In this document: one piece after another, positions 33,905 through 42,743 of the stretch
Position numbering within the stretch: position 1 is the stretch's first letter
Layout: the number at the start of each line of letters is the position of its first letter
Assembly: GCF_006874475.1 (NCBI RefSeq)
Contig: NZ_VIRM01000033.1
Coordinates: 39,940 to 103,939, forward strand
Direction: 5' to 3'
DNA length: 64,000 bases
From: Microbispora hainanensis
GTDB lineage: Bacteria; Actinomycetota; Actinomycetes; Streptosporangiales; Streptosporangiaceae
Notes under the pieces: generated by a model
The model's input: the letters and a program-made list of their open reading frames with translations, nothing else
The model's database searches: none
What the model was told of the DNA's origin: nothing
Made by a program: the position numbers and the translations under genes

Positions 33905-35395
33905 TCAGCCTCGTGCGGCCCACAGCTCGCGTTCGGCGCCGCCGGGGTCGCCGGCCACGGTGATCTTCTCGCCGATCAGGGCGGTGGACCGGTCGGTCAG
34001 GTCGTATCGGGGCCAGCCCGGGTCGCCGCCGGAGACGAAGCGAACCCAGGCGCCGTGGGCCGTGCCGGCGACGGCCTGTGACGGTTCGTCGCCGATGAGG
34101 GCGTGACCGGACTTCTCGTCGAGGAGGTCGAACACGTACGGGATCTCCACCGCGTGCGCGGCCCGCAGACGGCCGGCGAAGCTCGGCGACTCGTGGTCGA
34201 AGCGATACAGCCACGTGCCGGCCTCGCTTGTCTCCAGGCGTGCCTCGGCGACCCGGGTCACCGGGATGCGGATGAAACAGTCGGTGGTGATGTCGGCGAG
34301 CAGGTCCCCGCTGCTCGCTCCCGGCCGGGCCGCCCGGTAGCGCTCGACCGTCCCGTCTGGCGCGCCGAGGGCGCCCGCGATGGCGGGGAGCATGCGCTCG
34401 TCGATGAGGTCGATCATGCCGGTGGGGACGAGGCCGATCCGGGTGTCGTCCCGGTTCCAGCCGGTCAGGAGCCGCACGCCGCTGCCGGCGCCCTTTCTCA
34501 ACGCGTCGAGCGGGTGGCCGGGGAGGGTGTCGCCGTCCACGACCGGGGCGAAGGGGAGGCGCGCCCACGCGGAGGCGTCCGCGGCGCTCTGGGCCTCGTC
34601 GGCGAGGGCGGACGCCGTCCGTGCGAGCAGTCCGGGCGGCACCTGCCTGAAGGCCTCGCGGTCCGGGGCGATCCCGAGCGAGCCGGCCAGGTGCGCGGCG
34701 ACCGCCAGGGCGCTCTCGGCGGTGAGCGTCTGGGCGGCCGCCCCGCTTTGGGCGATCGCCTGGTGGAACAGGCCCCGGGCGCGGGGCATGGTCATGAGGG
34801 TGACGACGCTCATGGCCCCGGCGGACTGGCCGGCGACGGTCACCCTCCCCGGATCCCCGCCGAAGGCGGCGATGTTGTCCCGGACCCATTCGAGGGCGGC
34901 GATCTGGTCCAGCAACCCCAGGTTGGCGATGCCGTCGCCGAGGTGGAGGAAGCCCTCGGCGCCGAGCCGATAGTTGACGGTGACGCACACGACCCCGTCG
35001 CGGGCGAAGGAGGTGCCGCGATAACCGGGGATCGATCCGGATCCCTTCGTGAACACGCCGCCGTGGATCCAGACCAGCACCGGCAGGCCGGACGCCTGGG
35101 GGTCGGGGGTCCACACGTTGAGGTTGAGGCATTCCTCACCGGGGATCACGACCTCGGGGAACAGCGCCTCGATCTCCGGACCGTAGTCGCCTTTCGGGCA
35201 GGTCGGCCCATAATCGGTCGCGCTGCGCTCGCCCTCCCACGACGCGGGCGGCTCGGGAGGCCGCATGCGAAGCGCCCCGAAGGGCGGGGCCGCGTACGGA
35301 ATCCCGAGGAACGCCGCCACCCCCTGGTCCAGGCGGCCCCGCAGCCGGCCACTCGCCACCCGGACCACCGGCGCGCTGTCCGTGTCGTTCGTCAT
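33905..35395 (-). CDS. Type-B carboxylesterase
   Basis: 496 residues from ATG 35395, with an excellent AGGAGG 4 nt upstream. Typical motifs are GIPYAAPPFGALRMRPPEPP, EECLNLNVWTP, the oxyanion segment LVWIHGGVF, the nucleophile GQSAGA and the C-terminal histidine in AAHAVEIPYVFD. No signal peptide is seen, so it is cytoplasmic. It hydrolyses carboxylic esters or carbamates; natural substrate unknown. It is followed on the minus strand by the AraC gene at a distance of about 130 bp and lies next to the TetR gene on the same strand. Confidence 0.92.
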   Translation of the reverse strand: MTNDTDSAPVVRVASGRLRGRLDQGVAAFLGIPYAAPPFGALRMRPPEPPASWEGERSATDYGPTCPKGDYGPEIEALFPEVVIPGEECLNLNVWTPDPQASGLPVLVWIHGGVFTKGSGSIPGYRGTSFARDGVVCVTVNYRLGAEGFLHLGDGIANLGLLDQIAALEWVRDNIAAFGGDPGRVTVAGQSAGAMSVVTLMTMPRARGLFHQAIAQSGAAAQTLTAESALAVAAHLAGSLGIAPDREAFRQVPPGLLARTASALADEAQSAADASAWARLPFAPVVDGDTLPGHPLDALRKGAGSGVRLLTGWNRDDTRIGLVPTGMIDLIDERMLPAIAGALGAPDGTVERYRAARPGASSGDLLADITTDCFIRIPVTRVAEARLETSEAGTWLYRFDHESPSFAGRLRAAHAVEIPYVFDLLDEKSGHALIGDEPSQAVAGTAHGAWVRFVSGGDPGWPRYDLTDRSTALIGEKITVAGDPGGAERELWAARG

Positions 35396-35503
35396 CGCCC
35401 CTCCTGCCGCTCGCTCGCCGCGCGGCCCCCTGTCCGGGGCCGTGCCGGACGTCGAGCGTCGCAAGCTCAGGGCCGGGGTGTCTTGAAGAAATGTTCCGTC
35501 CGG

Positions 35504-36094
35504 TCAGAGCCGTGCCAGCGCGGCGCGGGCCATGTCGCGGAGCAGGCCGGCCATGGCCTCGGGGGCGAGCTCTCCGGCGCTGCGCGGGGTGGAGTTGAGC
35601 AGGCCGAAGACCGCGTGCGTCGCGGCGCGCAGCCGCGCGGGCGGGCACGCGGGGTGCAGCTCGGACAGCACGGTCACCCACTCCTCCACGTAGAGCCGCT
35701 GCAGCCGCCGGATGGCCCGCCGGGCCTGCTCCGGCACGTTGTCGAGCTCGCGCTCGTGGACGCGGATGAGCGCGGGGTGAGTCAGCGCGAACGCGATGTG
35801 CCCGGACAGCAGCGCGTCGAGCGCGGCCTCCGCGGTGTCCGGGTCGGCGGTGGTGGCCAGCCGCGCCCCCTGCTCGCGCAGCCGTTCGCTGATGTCGAGC
35901 AGCATCTCGGCGAGCAGCGCCTCCTTGCCGCTGAAGTGCCGGTAGAGCGCCGGTCCCGACACCCCCACGGCCGCACCGATGTCCTCGATGGACACCCCGT
36001 GGAAGCCGCGCGCCGCGAAGAGCTCTGCGGCCGCCTCCAGGATCTCGGCCCGCCGATTGCGGGTAGGGGTCTTCTCGGTCCTCCCGGTCTTCAC
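35504..36094 (-). CDS. TetR-family repressor, probable regulator of the leucine operon
   Basis: 196 residues. HTH: RAEILEAAAELFAARGFHGVSIEDIGAAVGVSGPALYRHFSGKEALL. The C-terminal part resembles regulators found beside acyl-CoA carboxylase/dehydrogenase genes. Start GTG 36094, with TACCAT 6 nt upstream. It is divergent from the carboxylase operon by 46 bp. A TGTTA-N8-TAACA palindrome lies in that gap, so autoregulation plus repression of the operon is a strong inference. The ligand is probably an acyl-CoA. Confidence 0.9.
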   Translation of the reverse strand: MKTGRTEKTPTRNRRAEILEAAAELFAARGFHGVSIEDIGAAVGVSGPALYRHFSGKEALLAEMLLDISERLREQGARLATTADPDTAEAALDALLSGHIAFALTHPALIRVHERELDNVPEQARRAIRRLQRLYVEEWVTVLSELHPACPPARLRAATHAVFGLLNSTPRSAGELAPEAMAGLLRDMARAALARL

Positions 36095-36100
36095 GGCACC

Positions 36101-36134
36101 ATGGTAGACGGAGTCTGTTAATGATGACTAACAT
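36101..36134. promoter_or_regulatory. Divergent leaderless promoters with TetR operator
   Basis: Minus-strand -10 TACCAT (36106-36101) sits 6 nt before the TetR GTG. Plus-strand -10 TAACAT (36129-36134) sits 6 nt before ATG 36141. The palindrome TGTTA-N8-TAACA (36116-36133) covers the plus-strand -10 box, as expected for a repressor site. Confidence 0.65.
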
Positions 36135-36140
36135 CCGAGC

Positions 36141-37715
36141 ATGAGTACGAGTGACTGGCCGGTGCTGGAGAGCCGGTGCGACCCGGGCGGCGAGCCGTAC
36201 AAGCGCAACGCGGAGGCGAACGAACGCCTGGTCGCGGAGCTGCGGGAACGGCTCGCGGCGGCGGCGCGCGGCGGCCCCGAGCGGGCTCGGACCAGGCACG
36301 TCCAGCGCGGCAAGCTGCTGCCCAGGGACCGCGTCGACACGCTCCTCGACCCCGGCGGGCGCTTCCTGGAGCTGTCCCCGCTCGCGGCCACCGGCATGTA
36401 CGGCGAGCAGGCCCCGGCCGCCGGGATCATCACCGGCGTGGGGCGGGTGAGCGGGCGCGAGGTCGTGATCGTGGCCAACGACGCCACCGTCAAGGGCGGC
36501 ACGTACTACCCGATCACGGTCAAGAAGCACCTGCGCGCCCAGGAGGTCGCCCTTCACAACCACCTGCCGTGTGTCTACCTGGTCGACTCGGGCGGCGCTT
36601 TCCTGCCGAAACAGGACGAGGTCTTCCCCGACCGCGAGCACTTCGGCCGCATCTTCTACAACCAGGCCACCATGTCGGCGCGCGGCATCCCGCAGATCGC
36701 GGCCGTGCTCGGCTCCTGCACCGCCGGCGGCGCGTACGTCCCCGCGATGAGCGACGAGGCCGTGATCGTCCGCGACCAGGGCACGATCTTCCTGGGCGGG
36801 CCGCCGCTGGTGAAGGCCGCGACCGGCGAGACCGTCACGGCCGAGGAGCTGGGCGGCGGCGAGGTGCACGCCCGCGTCAGCGGCGTCACCGACCACCTCG
36901 CCGAGGACGACGCGCACGCCCTGAAGATCGTGCGCGACATCGTGTCGACGCTCGCGCCGAAGAGCCCCCGCCCCTGGGACGTCGCGCCCGCCGAGCCGCC
37001 GCTGCACGACCCGCACGACCTGTACGGAATCGTCCCCCAGGACACGCGGCAGCCGTACGACGTGCGCGAGGTGATCGCCCGGGTGGTCGACGGCAGCCGG
37101 TTCCTGGAGTTCAAGGCCGAGTACGGCCCGACCCTGGTCACCGGGTTCGCCCGGATCCACGGGCACCCCGTGGGGATCGTGGCCAACAACGGCATCCTGT
37201 TCAGCGAGTCGGCGCTCAAGGGCGCGCACTTCATCGAGCTGTGCGACCGGCGGTCGATCCCGCTGGTGTTCCTGCAGAACATCAGCGGCTTCATGGTCGG
37301 CAAGGCGTACGAGGCCGGGGGCATCGCCAAGCACGGCGCGAAGATGGTGACGGCGGTCGCCTGCGCCCGCGTGCCGAAGTTCACCGTGATCATCGGCGGC
37401 TCGTTCGGCGCGGGCAACTACGCGATGGCCGGCCGCGCCTACTCGCCCCGCTTCCTGTGGATGTGGCCGAACGCCCGCATCTCGGTCATGGGCGGCGAGC
37501 AGGCCGCCACCGTGCTCACCATGGTCGGCGACGCCGACGCCGACGAGATCCGGGCCCAGTATGAGCACCAGGGCAACCCCTACTACTCGACCGCGCGCCT
37601 GTGGGACGACGGGGTGATCGACCCCGCGGACACCAGGACCGTGCTCGGCCTGGCGCTCGGCGCCGCCGCGAACGCCCCCCTCGAACCCGTCGGCTACGGC
37701 GTCTTCCGGATGTGA
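36141..37715 (+). CDS. Acyl-CoA carboxylase carboxyltransferase (methylcrotonyl-CoA type) beta subunit
   Basis: 524 residues. Motifs: [58 protein letters not shown] (diagnostic for the methylcrotonyl-CoA carboxylase branch) and [22 protein letters not shown]. It transfers CO2 from biotin to 3-methylcrotonyl-CoA. The downstream biotin subunit, HMG-CoA lyase and acyl-CoA dehydrogenase complete the leucine/isovalerate route. ATG 36141 is the first codon of a leaderless message. Confidence 0.93.
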   Translation: MSTSDWPVLESRCDPGGEPYKRNAEANERLVAELRERLAAAARGGPERARTRHVQRGKLLPRDRVDTLLDPGGRFLELSPLAATGMYGEQAPAAGIITGVGRVSGREVVIVANDATVKGGTYYPITVKKHLRAQEVALHNHLPCVYLVDSGGAFLPKQDEVFPDREHFGRIFYNQATMSARGIPQIAAVLGSCTAGGAYVPAMSDEAVIVRDQGTIFLGGPPLVKAATGETVTAEELGGGEVHARVSGVTDHLAEDDAHALKIVRDIVSTLAPKSPRPWDVAPAEPPLHDPHDLYGIVPQDTRQPYDVREVIARVVDGSRFLEFKAEYGPTLVTGFARIHGHPVGIVANNGILFSESALKGAHFIELCDRRSIPLVFLQNISGFMVGKAYEAGGIAKHGAKMVTAVACARVPKFTVIIGGSFGAGNYAMAGRAYSPRFLWMWPNARISVMGGEQAATVLTMVGDADADEIRAQYEHQGNPYYSTARLWDDGVIDPADTRTVLGLALGAAANAPLEPVGYGVFRM

Positions 37716-37725
37716 GGTCGGCCTC

Positions 37726-39699
37726 GTGATGTTCACCAGTGTCCTGATCGCCAACCGGGGTGAGATCGCCGTCCGGATCATCCGTACGCTGCGGGCCCTG
37801 GGCGTGCGCGCCGTCGCCGTGCACAGCGACGCCGACCGCGACGCGCGCCACGTGCGCGAGGCCGACCTCGCCGTACGGCTCCCGCGCGGCTACCTCGACA
37901 TCGACGGGATCATCGAGGCGGCCCGGGCGAGCGGCGCCGAGGCCGTCCACCCCGGCTATGGCTTCCTCGCCGAGAACGCCGGGTTCGCCCGGCGCTGCGC
38001 GGCCGAGGGCCTGGTGTTCGTCGGCCCGCCCGCCGCGTCCATCGAGGCCATGGGCGACAAGATCCGGGCCAAGGAGACGGTCGCCCGCGCGGGCGTGCCG
38101 GTCGTGCCCGGCGGCGCGGAACCGCACGACGACCTGGCCGAGGTCGCCGCGCGCATCGGCTTCCCGGTGCTGATCAAGCCGTCCGCGGGCGGGGGCGGCA
38201 AGGGCATGCTGCGGGTCGAGTCCGCCGACGCCCTGGCCGCCGCCGTCGAGTCGGCCCGCCGTACGGCGACGGCGGCCTTCGGGGACGGCACCCTGCTGAT
38301 CGAGCGGTTCGTGGACCGGCCCCGGCACATCGAGATCCAGGTCATGGCCGACGGCCACGGCGACGTCGTCCACCTCGGCGAGCGCGAGTGCAGCCTGCAG
38401 CGCCGCCACCAGAAGATCGTGGAGGAGGCGCCGTCGCCGCTGCTCGACGAGGAGACGCGGGCCCGGATGGGCGCGGCGGCGGTGGAGGCCGCGCGGTCGG
38501 TCGGCTACGTCGGCGCGGGCACGGTCGAGTTCATCGTCCCCGGCGACCGGCCCGGCGAGTTCTTCTTCATGGAGATGAACACCCGGCTGCAGGTCGAGCA
38601 CCCGGTCACCGAGATGGTCACCGGCCTCGACCTGGTCGAGCTGCAACTGCGGATCGCCGCGGGGGAGCCGCTGCCGTTCGGGCAGGACGCGGTGCGCCTG
38701 CGCGGCCACGCCGTCGAGGCCCGCGTCTACGCCGAGGACCCGGCCCGCGACTTCCTGCCCACGGGCGGGCGCGTGCTGCGGTTGCACGAGCCAGCGGGGG
38801 AGGGCGTGCGGTTCGATTCCGGGCTGGCCGAGGGAACGGTCGTGGGCAGCGACTACGACCCCATGCTGGCCAAGGCGGTCGCCTGGGCCCCCGGCCGGGC
38901 GGGCGCGCTCGCGGCCCTCGACCGGGCGCTCGGCTCGACCGTGATCCTCGGGGTCACCACCAACATCGGGTTCCTGCGCGCGCTGCTGGCCGACCCGGAG
39001 GTCGCGGCCGGGCGGCTCGACACCGGGCTGGTCGAACGGCGGATCGGCGGCCTGGTGAGCGGCGAGGTGCCCGGCGAGGTGCTCGCCGCCGCCGCGCTCG
39101 TCGTCCACTCCGGCTTTGATCACTCGGGCTTCGACCGCTCCGCCTCGGGCGATCCCTGGGACGTCGCGGACGGCTGGCGCGTCGGGGAGCCCGCCTGGAC
39201 CGTGCACCGGCTCGGCGTGCCCGTACGCGTGCGGGGCGCCGCCGGCGATGCGGAGATCGAAGTTAACGATCGTTCACTCGGCCGTGCCCGGCTGGAGTGG
39301 ACGGGCACGGATGAGGCGACGGATGAGGCGGCTGTCACCCTCGGCGGCGTCACCCGGAGATACGCGGTGGCCCGTGACCGCGACACGGTCTGGCTCGCCG
39401 AGGGCGGCCGTGCCTGGTCCGTCACGCGGCACGAGCCCGGCGACCCGAAGGACCGGCAGGGCGGGGCGCTCGCCGGCGACGGAGTCGTACGCAGCCCGAT
39501 GCCGGGAACGGTGCTGCTCGTGAAGGCGGCGGAGGGCGACCGGGTCACCGCGGGGCAGCCGCTGGTCGTCGTGGAGGCGATGAAGATGGAACACACCCTG
39601 ACGGCGCCGGCCGACGGCGTGCTCGCCGAGCTGCGGGCCCGGCCGGGACAGACGGTGGAGCTGGACGCGATCGTGGCCAAGGTGACGCCGTGCGAGTGA
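37726..39699 (+). CDS. Acyl-CoA carboxylase biotin carboxylase/carrier (alpha) subunit
   Basis: 657 residues. The biotin-carboxylase domain ([51 protein letters not shown]) is followed by a linker and a C-terminal biotinyl domain with EAMKMEH. It loads CO2 on biotin for the beta subunit. Start GTG 37726, or ATG 37729 one codon later, 10 bp after the beta gene. The stop overlaps the HMG-CoA lyase start by 10 bp. A short [12 protein letters not shown] duplication (near 39105-39145) lies in the linker. Confidence 0.93.
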   Translation: MMFTSVLIANRGEIAVRIIRTLRALGVRAVAVHSDADRDARHVREADLAVRLPRGYLDIDGIIEAARASGAEAVHPGYGFLAENAGFARRCAAEGLVFVGPPAASIEAMGDKIRAKETVARAGVPVVPGGAEPHDDLAEVAARIGFPVLIKPSAGGGGKGMLRVESADALAAAVESARRTATAAFGDGTLLIERFVDRPRHIEIQVMADGHGDVVHLGERECSLQRRHQKIVEEAPSPLLDEETRARMGAAAVEAARSVGYVGAGTVEFIVPGDRPGEFFFMEMNTRLQVEHPVTEMVTGLDLVELQLRIAAGEPLPFGQDAVRLRGHAVEARVYAEDPARDFLPTGGRVLRLHEPAGEGVRFDSGLAEGTVVGSDYDPMLAKAVAWAPGRAGALAALDRALGSTVILGVTTNIGFLRALLADPEVAAGRLDTGLVERRIGGLVSGEVPGEVLAAAALVVHSGFDHSGFDRSASGDPWDVADGWRVGEPAWTVHRLGVPVRVRGAAGDAEIEVNDRSLGRARLEWTGTDEATDEAAVTLGGVTRRYAVARDRDTVWLAEGGRAWSVTRHEPGDPKDRQGGALAGDGVVRSPMPGTVLLVKAAEGDRVTAGQPLVVVEAMKMEHTLTAPADGVLAELRARPGQTVELDAIVAKVTPCE

Positions 39700-40598
39700 C
39701 GATCTACGAGGTCGGCCCGCGTGACGGCCTGCAGAACGAGTCGGCCATCGTGCCCGTCGAGGTCAAGCGCGAGTTCATCGGACGGCTGGCCGAGGCGGGG
39801 CTGACGACCATCGAGGCGACGAGCTTCGTCCACCCCAAGTGGATTCCCCAGCTCGCCGACGCCGGGGAACTGCTGGAGAGCCTGCCCCGGGTGCCCGGGG
39901 TGCGCTATCCGGTGCTCGTCCCCAACGAGCGGGGCCTCGACCGAGCCCTTGGCTGTGCTCTCGGCCACGGGGGCGTGACCGACATCGCGATCTTCGGCAG
40001 CGCCACCGAGTCGTTCGCCCGGCGCAACCTCAACCGGACCGTCGAGTCGCAGTTCGAGATGTTCGCCCCCGTCGTCGAACGGGCCCTCGCCCACGGCATG
40101 CGGGTCAGGGCGTACGTGTCGATGTGCTTCGGCGACCCCTGGGAGGGGCCGGTCGCGCCCGAGCAGGTCGCCCGGGTCGGGCGCAGGCTGCTCGATCTCG
40201 GCTGTTACGAGCTGTCGCTCGGCGACACGATCGGCGTCGGCACGCCCCGGCACGTCGAGGCGCTGCTCGACGCGTTCGCCGAGGCGGGGGTCGGGCCCGA
40301 TCGGCTGGCCGTCCACTTCCACGACACCTACGGACAGGCCCTCGCCAACACGCTCACCGCGATCAAGCGGGGGATCGCGGTCGTGGACTCCTCCGCGGGC
40401 GGCATCGGCGGCTGCCCGTACGCCAAGAGCGCCACCGGCAACCTCGCGACCGAGGACCTGGTGTGGATGCTCGACGGTCTCGGTGTCGAAACCGGGGTGG
40501 ACGTCAGGTCGCTGACCGCCACCAGCCTCTGGCTCGCCGAGATCCTGGGCCGGCCGAGCCCCTCCCGCGTCGTCCAGGCCCTGGCGAAGGAGATCTGA
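39690..40598 (+). CDS. Hydroxymethylglutaryl-CoA lyase
   Basis: 302 residues. DRE-TIM barrel signature [11 protein letters not shown] at the N-terminus, [15 protein letters not shown], a metal-binding [12 protein letters not shown] and the cysteine loop [15 protein letters not shown]. It cleaves HMG-CoA to acetoacetate and acetyl-CoA, the last step of leucine breakdown. Start GTG 39690 overlaps the alpha-subunit gene. The acyl-CoA dehydrogenase starts 1 bp after its stop. Confidence 0.95.
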   Translation: MRVTIYEVGPRDGLQNESAIVPVEVKREFIGRLAEAGLTTIEATSFVHPKWIPQLADAGELLESLPRVPGVRYPVLVPNERGLDRALGCALGHGGVTDIAIFGSATESFARRNLNRTVESQFEMFAPVVERALAHGMRVRAYVSMCFGDPWEGPVAPEQVARVGRRLLDLGCYELSLGDTIGVGTPRHVEALLDAFAEAGVGPDRLAVHFHDTYGQALANTLTAIKRGIAVVDSSAGGIGGCPYAKSATGNLATEDLVWMLDGLGVETGVDVRSLTATSLWLAEILGRPSPSRVVQALAKEI

Positions 40599-40599
40599 G

Positions 40600-41748
40600 A
40601 TGCTCAACGACGAGCACATCGAGCTGCGCAAGTCGGTCGAGGAGTTCGCCCGCGAGGTGGTGGCCCCCGTCATCGGGGACTACTACGAGCGGTGCGAGTT
40701 CCCGTACGAGATCGTCCGCAGGATGGGCGCGATGGGCCTGTTCGGCCTGCCCGTCCCGGAGGAGTACGGCGGCATGGGCGGCGACTACTTCGCGCTGTGC
40801 CTCGCCCTGGAGGAGCTGGCCAGGGTCGACTCCTCGGTGGCGATCACCCTGGAGGCGGCGGTCTCGCTGGGCGCGATGCCGATCCTGCGGTTCGGCACCG
40901 ACGCACAGAAGGAGCGCTGGCTGCCGAAGATGGCGGCGGGGGAGATCCTCGGGGCATTCGGGCTGACCGAGCCCGGCGGCGGGTCCGATGTCCCGGGCGG
41001 CATGCGCACCACGGCCGTCCTCGACGGCGGCGAATGGGTGATCAACGGCTCGAAGGCGTTCATCACCAACTCGGGCACCGACATCACCGGCGTCGTCGCC
41101 GTGGCGGCGATCACCGGCCGCCGCGAGGACGGCAGGCCGGAGATCTCCACGATCCTCGTGCCGTCGGGCACGCCCGGCTTCACCGTGTCGAAGAAATACT
41201 CCAAGGTCGGATGGTCGGCGTCCGACACCCGGGAGCTGTCGTTCACCGACTGCCGGGTGCCCGAGGAGAACCTGCTGGGCGAGCGCGGCCGGGGCTACGC
41301 GCAGTTCCTCCAGACCCTCGACGAGGGCCGGGTGGCCATCGCCGCGCTGTCGGTCGGCCTCGCCCAGGGGTGCGTGGACGAGTCCCTCGGGTACGTGCGA
41401 GAGCGCCGGGCCTTCGGCCAGGAGATCGGCCACTACCAGGCCATCCAGTTCAAGATCGCCGATATGGAGGCCCGGGTGCACACCGCCCGCCTGGCCTACT
41501 ACCACGCCGCCGAGCGCATGCTGGCCGGCCTGCCGTTCAAGAAGGAGGCCGCGATCGCCAAGCTTGTCTCGTCCAACGCCGCGATGGACAACGCCCGCGA
41601 CGCCACCCAGATCTTCGGCGGCTACGGCTTCATGAACGAGTTCCCCGTCGGCCGCTTCTACCGCGACGCGAAGATCCTGGAGATCGGTGAGGGCACCAGC
41701 GAGGTGCAGCGCATGCTCATCGCCCGCGAACTCGGCCTGCCCGCCTGA
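40600..41748 (+). CDS. Acyl-CoA dehydrogenase (isovaleryl-CoA type likely)
   Basis: 382 residues. FAD/substrate motifs: AFGLTEPGGGSD, WVINGSKAFITNSG, the C-terminal ATQIFGGYGFMNEFPVGRFYRDAKILEIGEGTSEVQRMLIAREL with the EGTSE catalytic-type glutamate region. From its place as the last gene of the carboxylase/lyase operon, isovaleryl-CoA oxidation is likely, although citronellyl- or another branched acyl-CoA cannot be excluded. The operon probably ends here, ahead of a T-rich repeat array. Confidence 0.92.
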   Translation: MLNDEHIELRKSVEEFAREVVAPVIGDYYERCEFPYEIVRRMGAMGLFGLPVPEEYGGMGGDYFALCLALEELARVDSSVAITLEAAVSLGAMPILRFGTDAQKERWLPKMAAGEILGAFGLTEPGGGSDVPGGMRTTAVLDGGEWVINGSKAFITNSGTDITGVVAVAAITGRREDGRPEISTILVPSGTPGFTVSKKYSKVGWSASDTRELSFTDCRVPEENLLGERGRGYAQFLQTLDEGRVAIAALSVGLAQGCVDESLGYVRERRAFGQEIGHYQAIQFKIADMEARVHTARLAYYHAAERMLAGLPFKKEAAIAKLVSSNAAMDNARDATQIFGGYGFMNEFPVGRFYRDAKILEIGEGTSEVQRMLIARELGLPA

Positions 41749-41836
41749 ACCCGTCCCGCCGTGGCCGGACCAGCCGGCCTCGGCGGCTCGCGCGTTGACC
41801 GCGATTCCTCCCCGTCGTCCCCAGCGACCGAATTTT

Positions 41837-41900
41837 CTGCGCCGTTTTTTCTGGGCCGTTTTTTCTGCGCCGCTTTTCTGCGCCGCTCTTCTGGGCCGCG
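41837..41900. repeat. T-rich tandem array CTGsGCCGyTTTTT, five units
   Basis: Units begin at 41837, 41851, 41865, 41878 and 41891 (14, 14, 13, 13 and 10 bp). Runs of six T are rare in this DNA. It lies between the operon end and a convergent GNAT gene and may act as a terminator region. Confidence 0.8.
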
Positions 41901-41921
41901 TTCGTGATCGGCCTGGCCTCG

Positions 41922-42452
41922 TCACATGGCCGGCGGGCGCATGCCAAGCCACTGCTCGGCGTCCCAGGCATGGAAGCGCTCGACCTCGCTGAACCCCAGC
42001 TTCGCCGCGAGGCGCATCGAGGCGACGTTGGCGCTTTGGGTGGTGAGCACCACCGGCTCGCCGGGAAGAGCGGCGTCGAACCAGTCGAGCGCCGCCGCGC
42101 ACGCCTCGGCGGCGTACCCGTGCCCCCAGGCCGTCGGCAGGAACAGGTAACCGAGATCGGCCTTCCCCACGGCGGCCGGGCGACGGTGTTCGGTCGCTCT
42201 CCTGAGCAGGATGTGGCCGATCATCACCCCACCGAGCTCGACGACGAAACTCCCGGGCCATCGCTCGGGCACCTCGGGAAGCTCACGCTCAAGCACGTCA
42301 CGCGGGCGGGGACCACCGAGGTAGGCGTGCACCTCCGGCGAGGCGAGCAGCTCGACGAACCTCGTACGGTCCCGCGCCTCGGGCTCACGGAGCACGAGCC
42401 GCTCGGTCCGGATCGGCTCGGGCGGCCACGCCACATGTCCAAGATCTGCCAT
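41922..42452 (-). CDS. GNAT N-acetyltransferase (RimJ/RimL-like)
   Basis: 176 residues. RTERLVLREPEARDRTRFVELLASPEV is the usual opening. DLGYLFLPTAWGHGYAAEACAAALDW carries the acetyl-CoA loop, and TQSANVASMRLAAKLGFSEVERF is the C-terminal motif. It acetylates a protein terminus or small molecule; target unknown. The start is ATG 42452 with TAGCGT 6 nt upstream. Confidence 0.9.
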   Translation of the reverse strand: MADLGHVAWPPEPIRTERLVLREPEARDRTRFVELLASPEVHAYLGGPRPRDVLERELPEVPERWPGSFVVELGGVMIGHILLRRATEHRRPAAVGKADLGYLFLPTAWGHGYAAEACAAALDWFDAALPGEPVVLTTQSANVASMRLAAKLGFSEVERFHAWDAEQWLGMRPPAM

Positions 42453-42458
42453 GCGCGC

Positions 42459-42464
42459 ACGCTA
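42459..42464 (-). promoter_or_regulatory. -10 box of the GNAT gene
   Basis: TAGCGT on the minus strand, 6 nt before ATG 42452. Confidence 0.45.
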
Positions 42465-42743
42465 ACAACCCCCTAGAACGACCTCGAACGCGGGGCGGGA
42501 CGCGATGCCCACGTGGCCGAGCCATGAGCGCGGCCGGAACTGCCGGCGCCTGAGCCCCTGGGGAGCAAGCGCTGCTGGTACCGGCTCACCTGCGTAACGG
42601 AGACAACCTACGCATGGCGGAGATACTGGAGGAGCCGGCGCCATAGGCGGTGAAGTCGCGGTCGTGTACGTCCCGTAGGTAGGACAGAGACTCGGCGAAC
42701 AATCGCCGATCGAAGCCCGGCCTGTCCGCGCGCCGCCCCTCCC

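Noticed and set aside
35136..37781. Long minus-strand frame across the TetR/carboxylase junction
   Set aside because: It is antisense to well-supported genes on both sides and has no domain.
42586..42743. Minus-strand peptide ending FTAYGAGSSSISAMRR downstream of the HNH gene
   Set aside because: It is only the tail of a shadow frame without its own start or a recognised family. It could be a gene relic, but I cannot support it.
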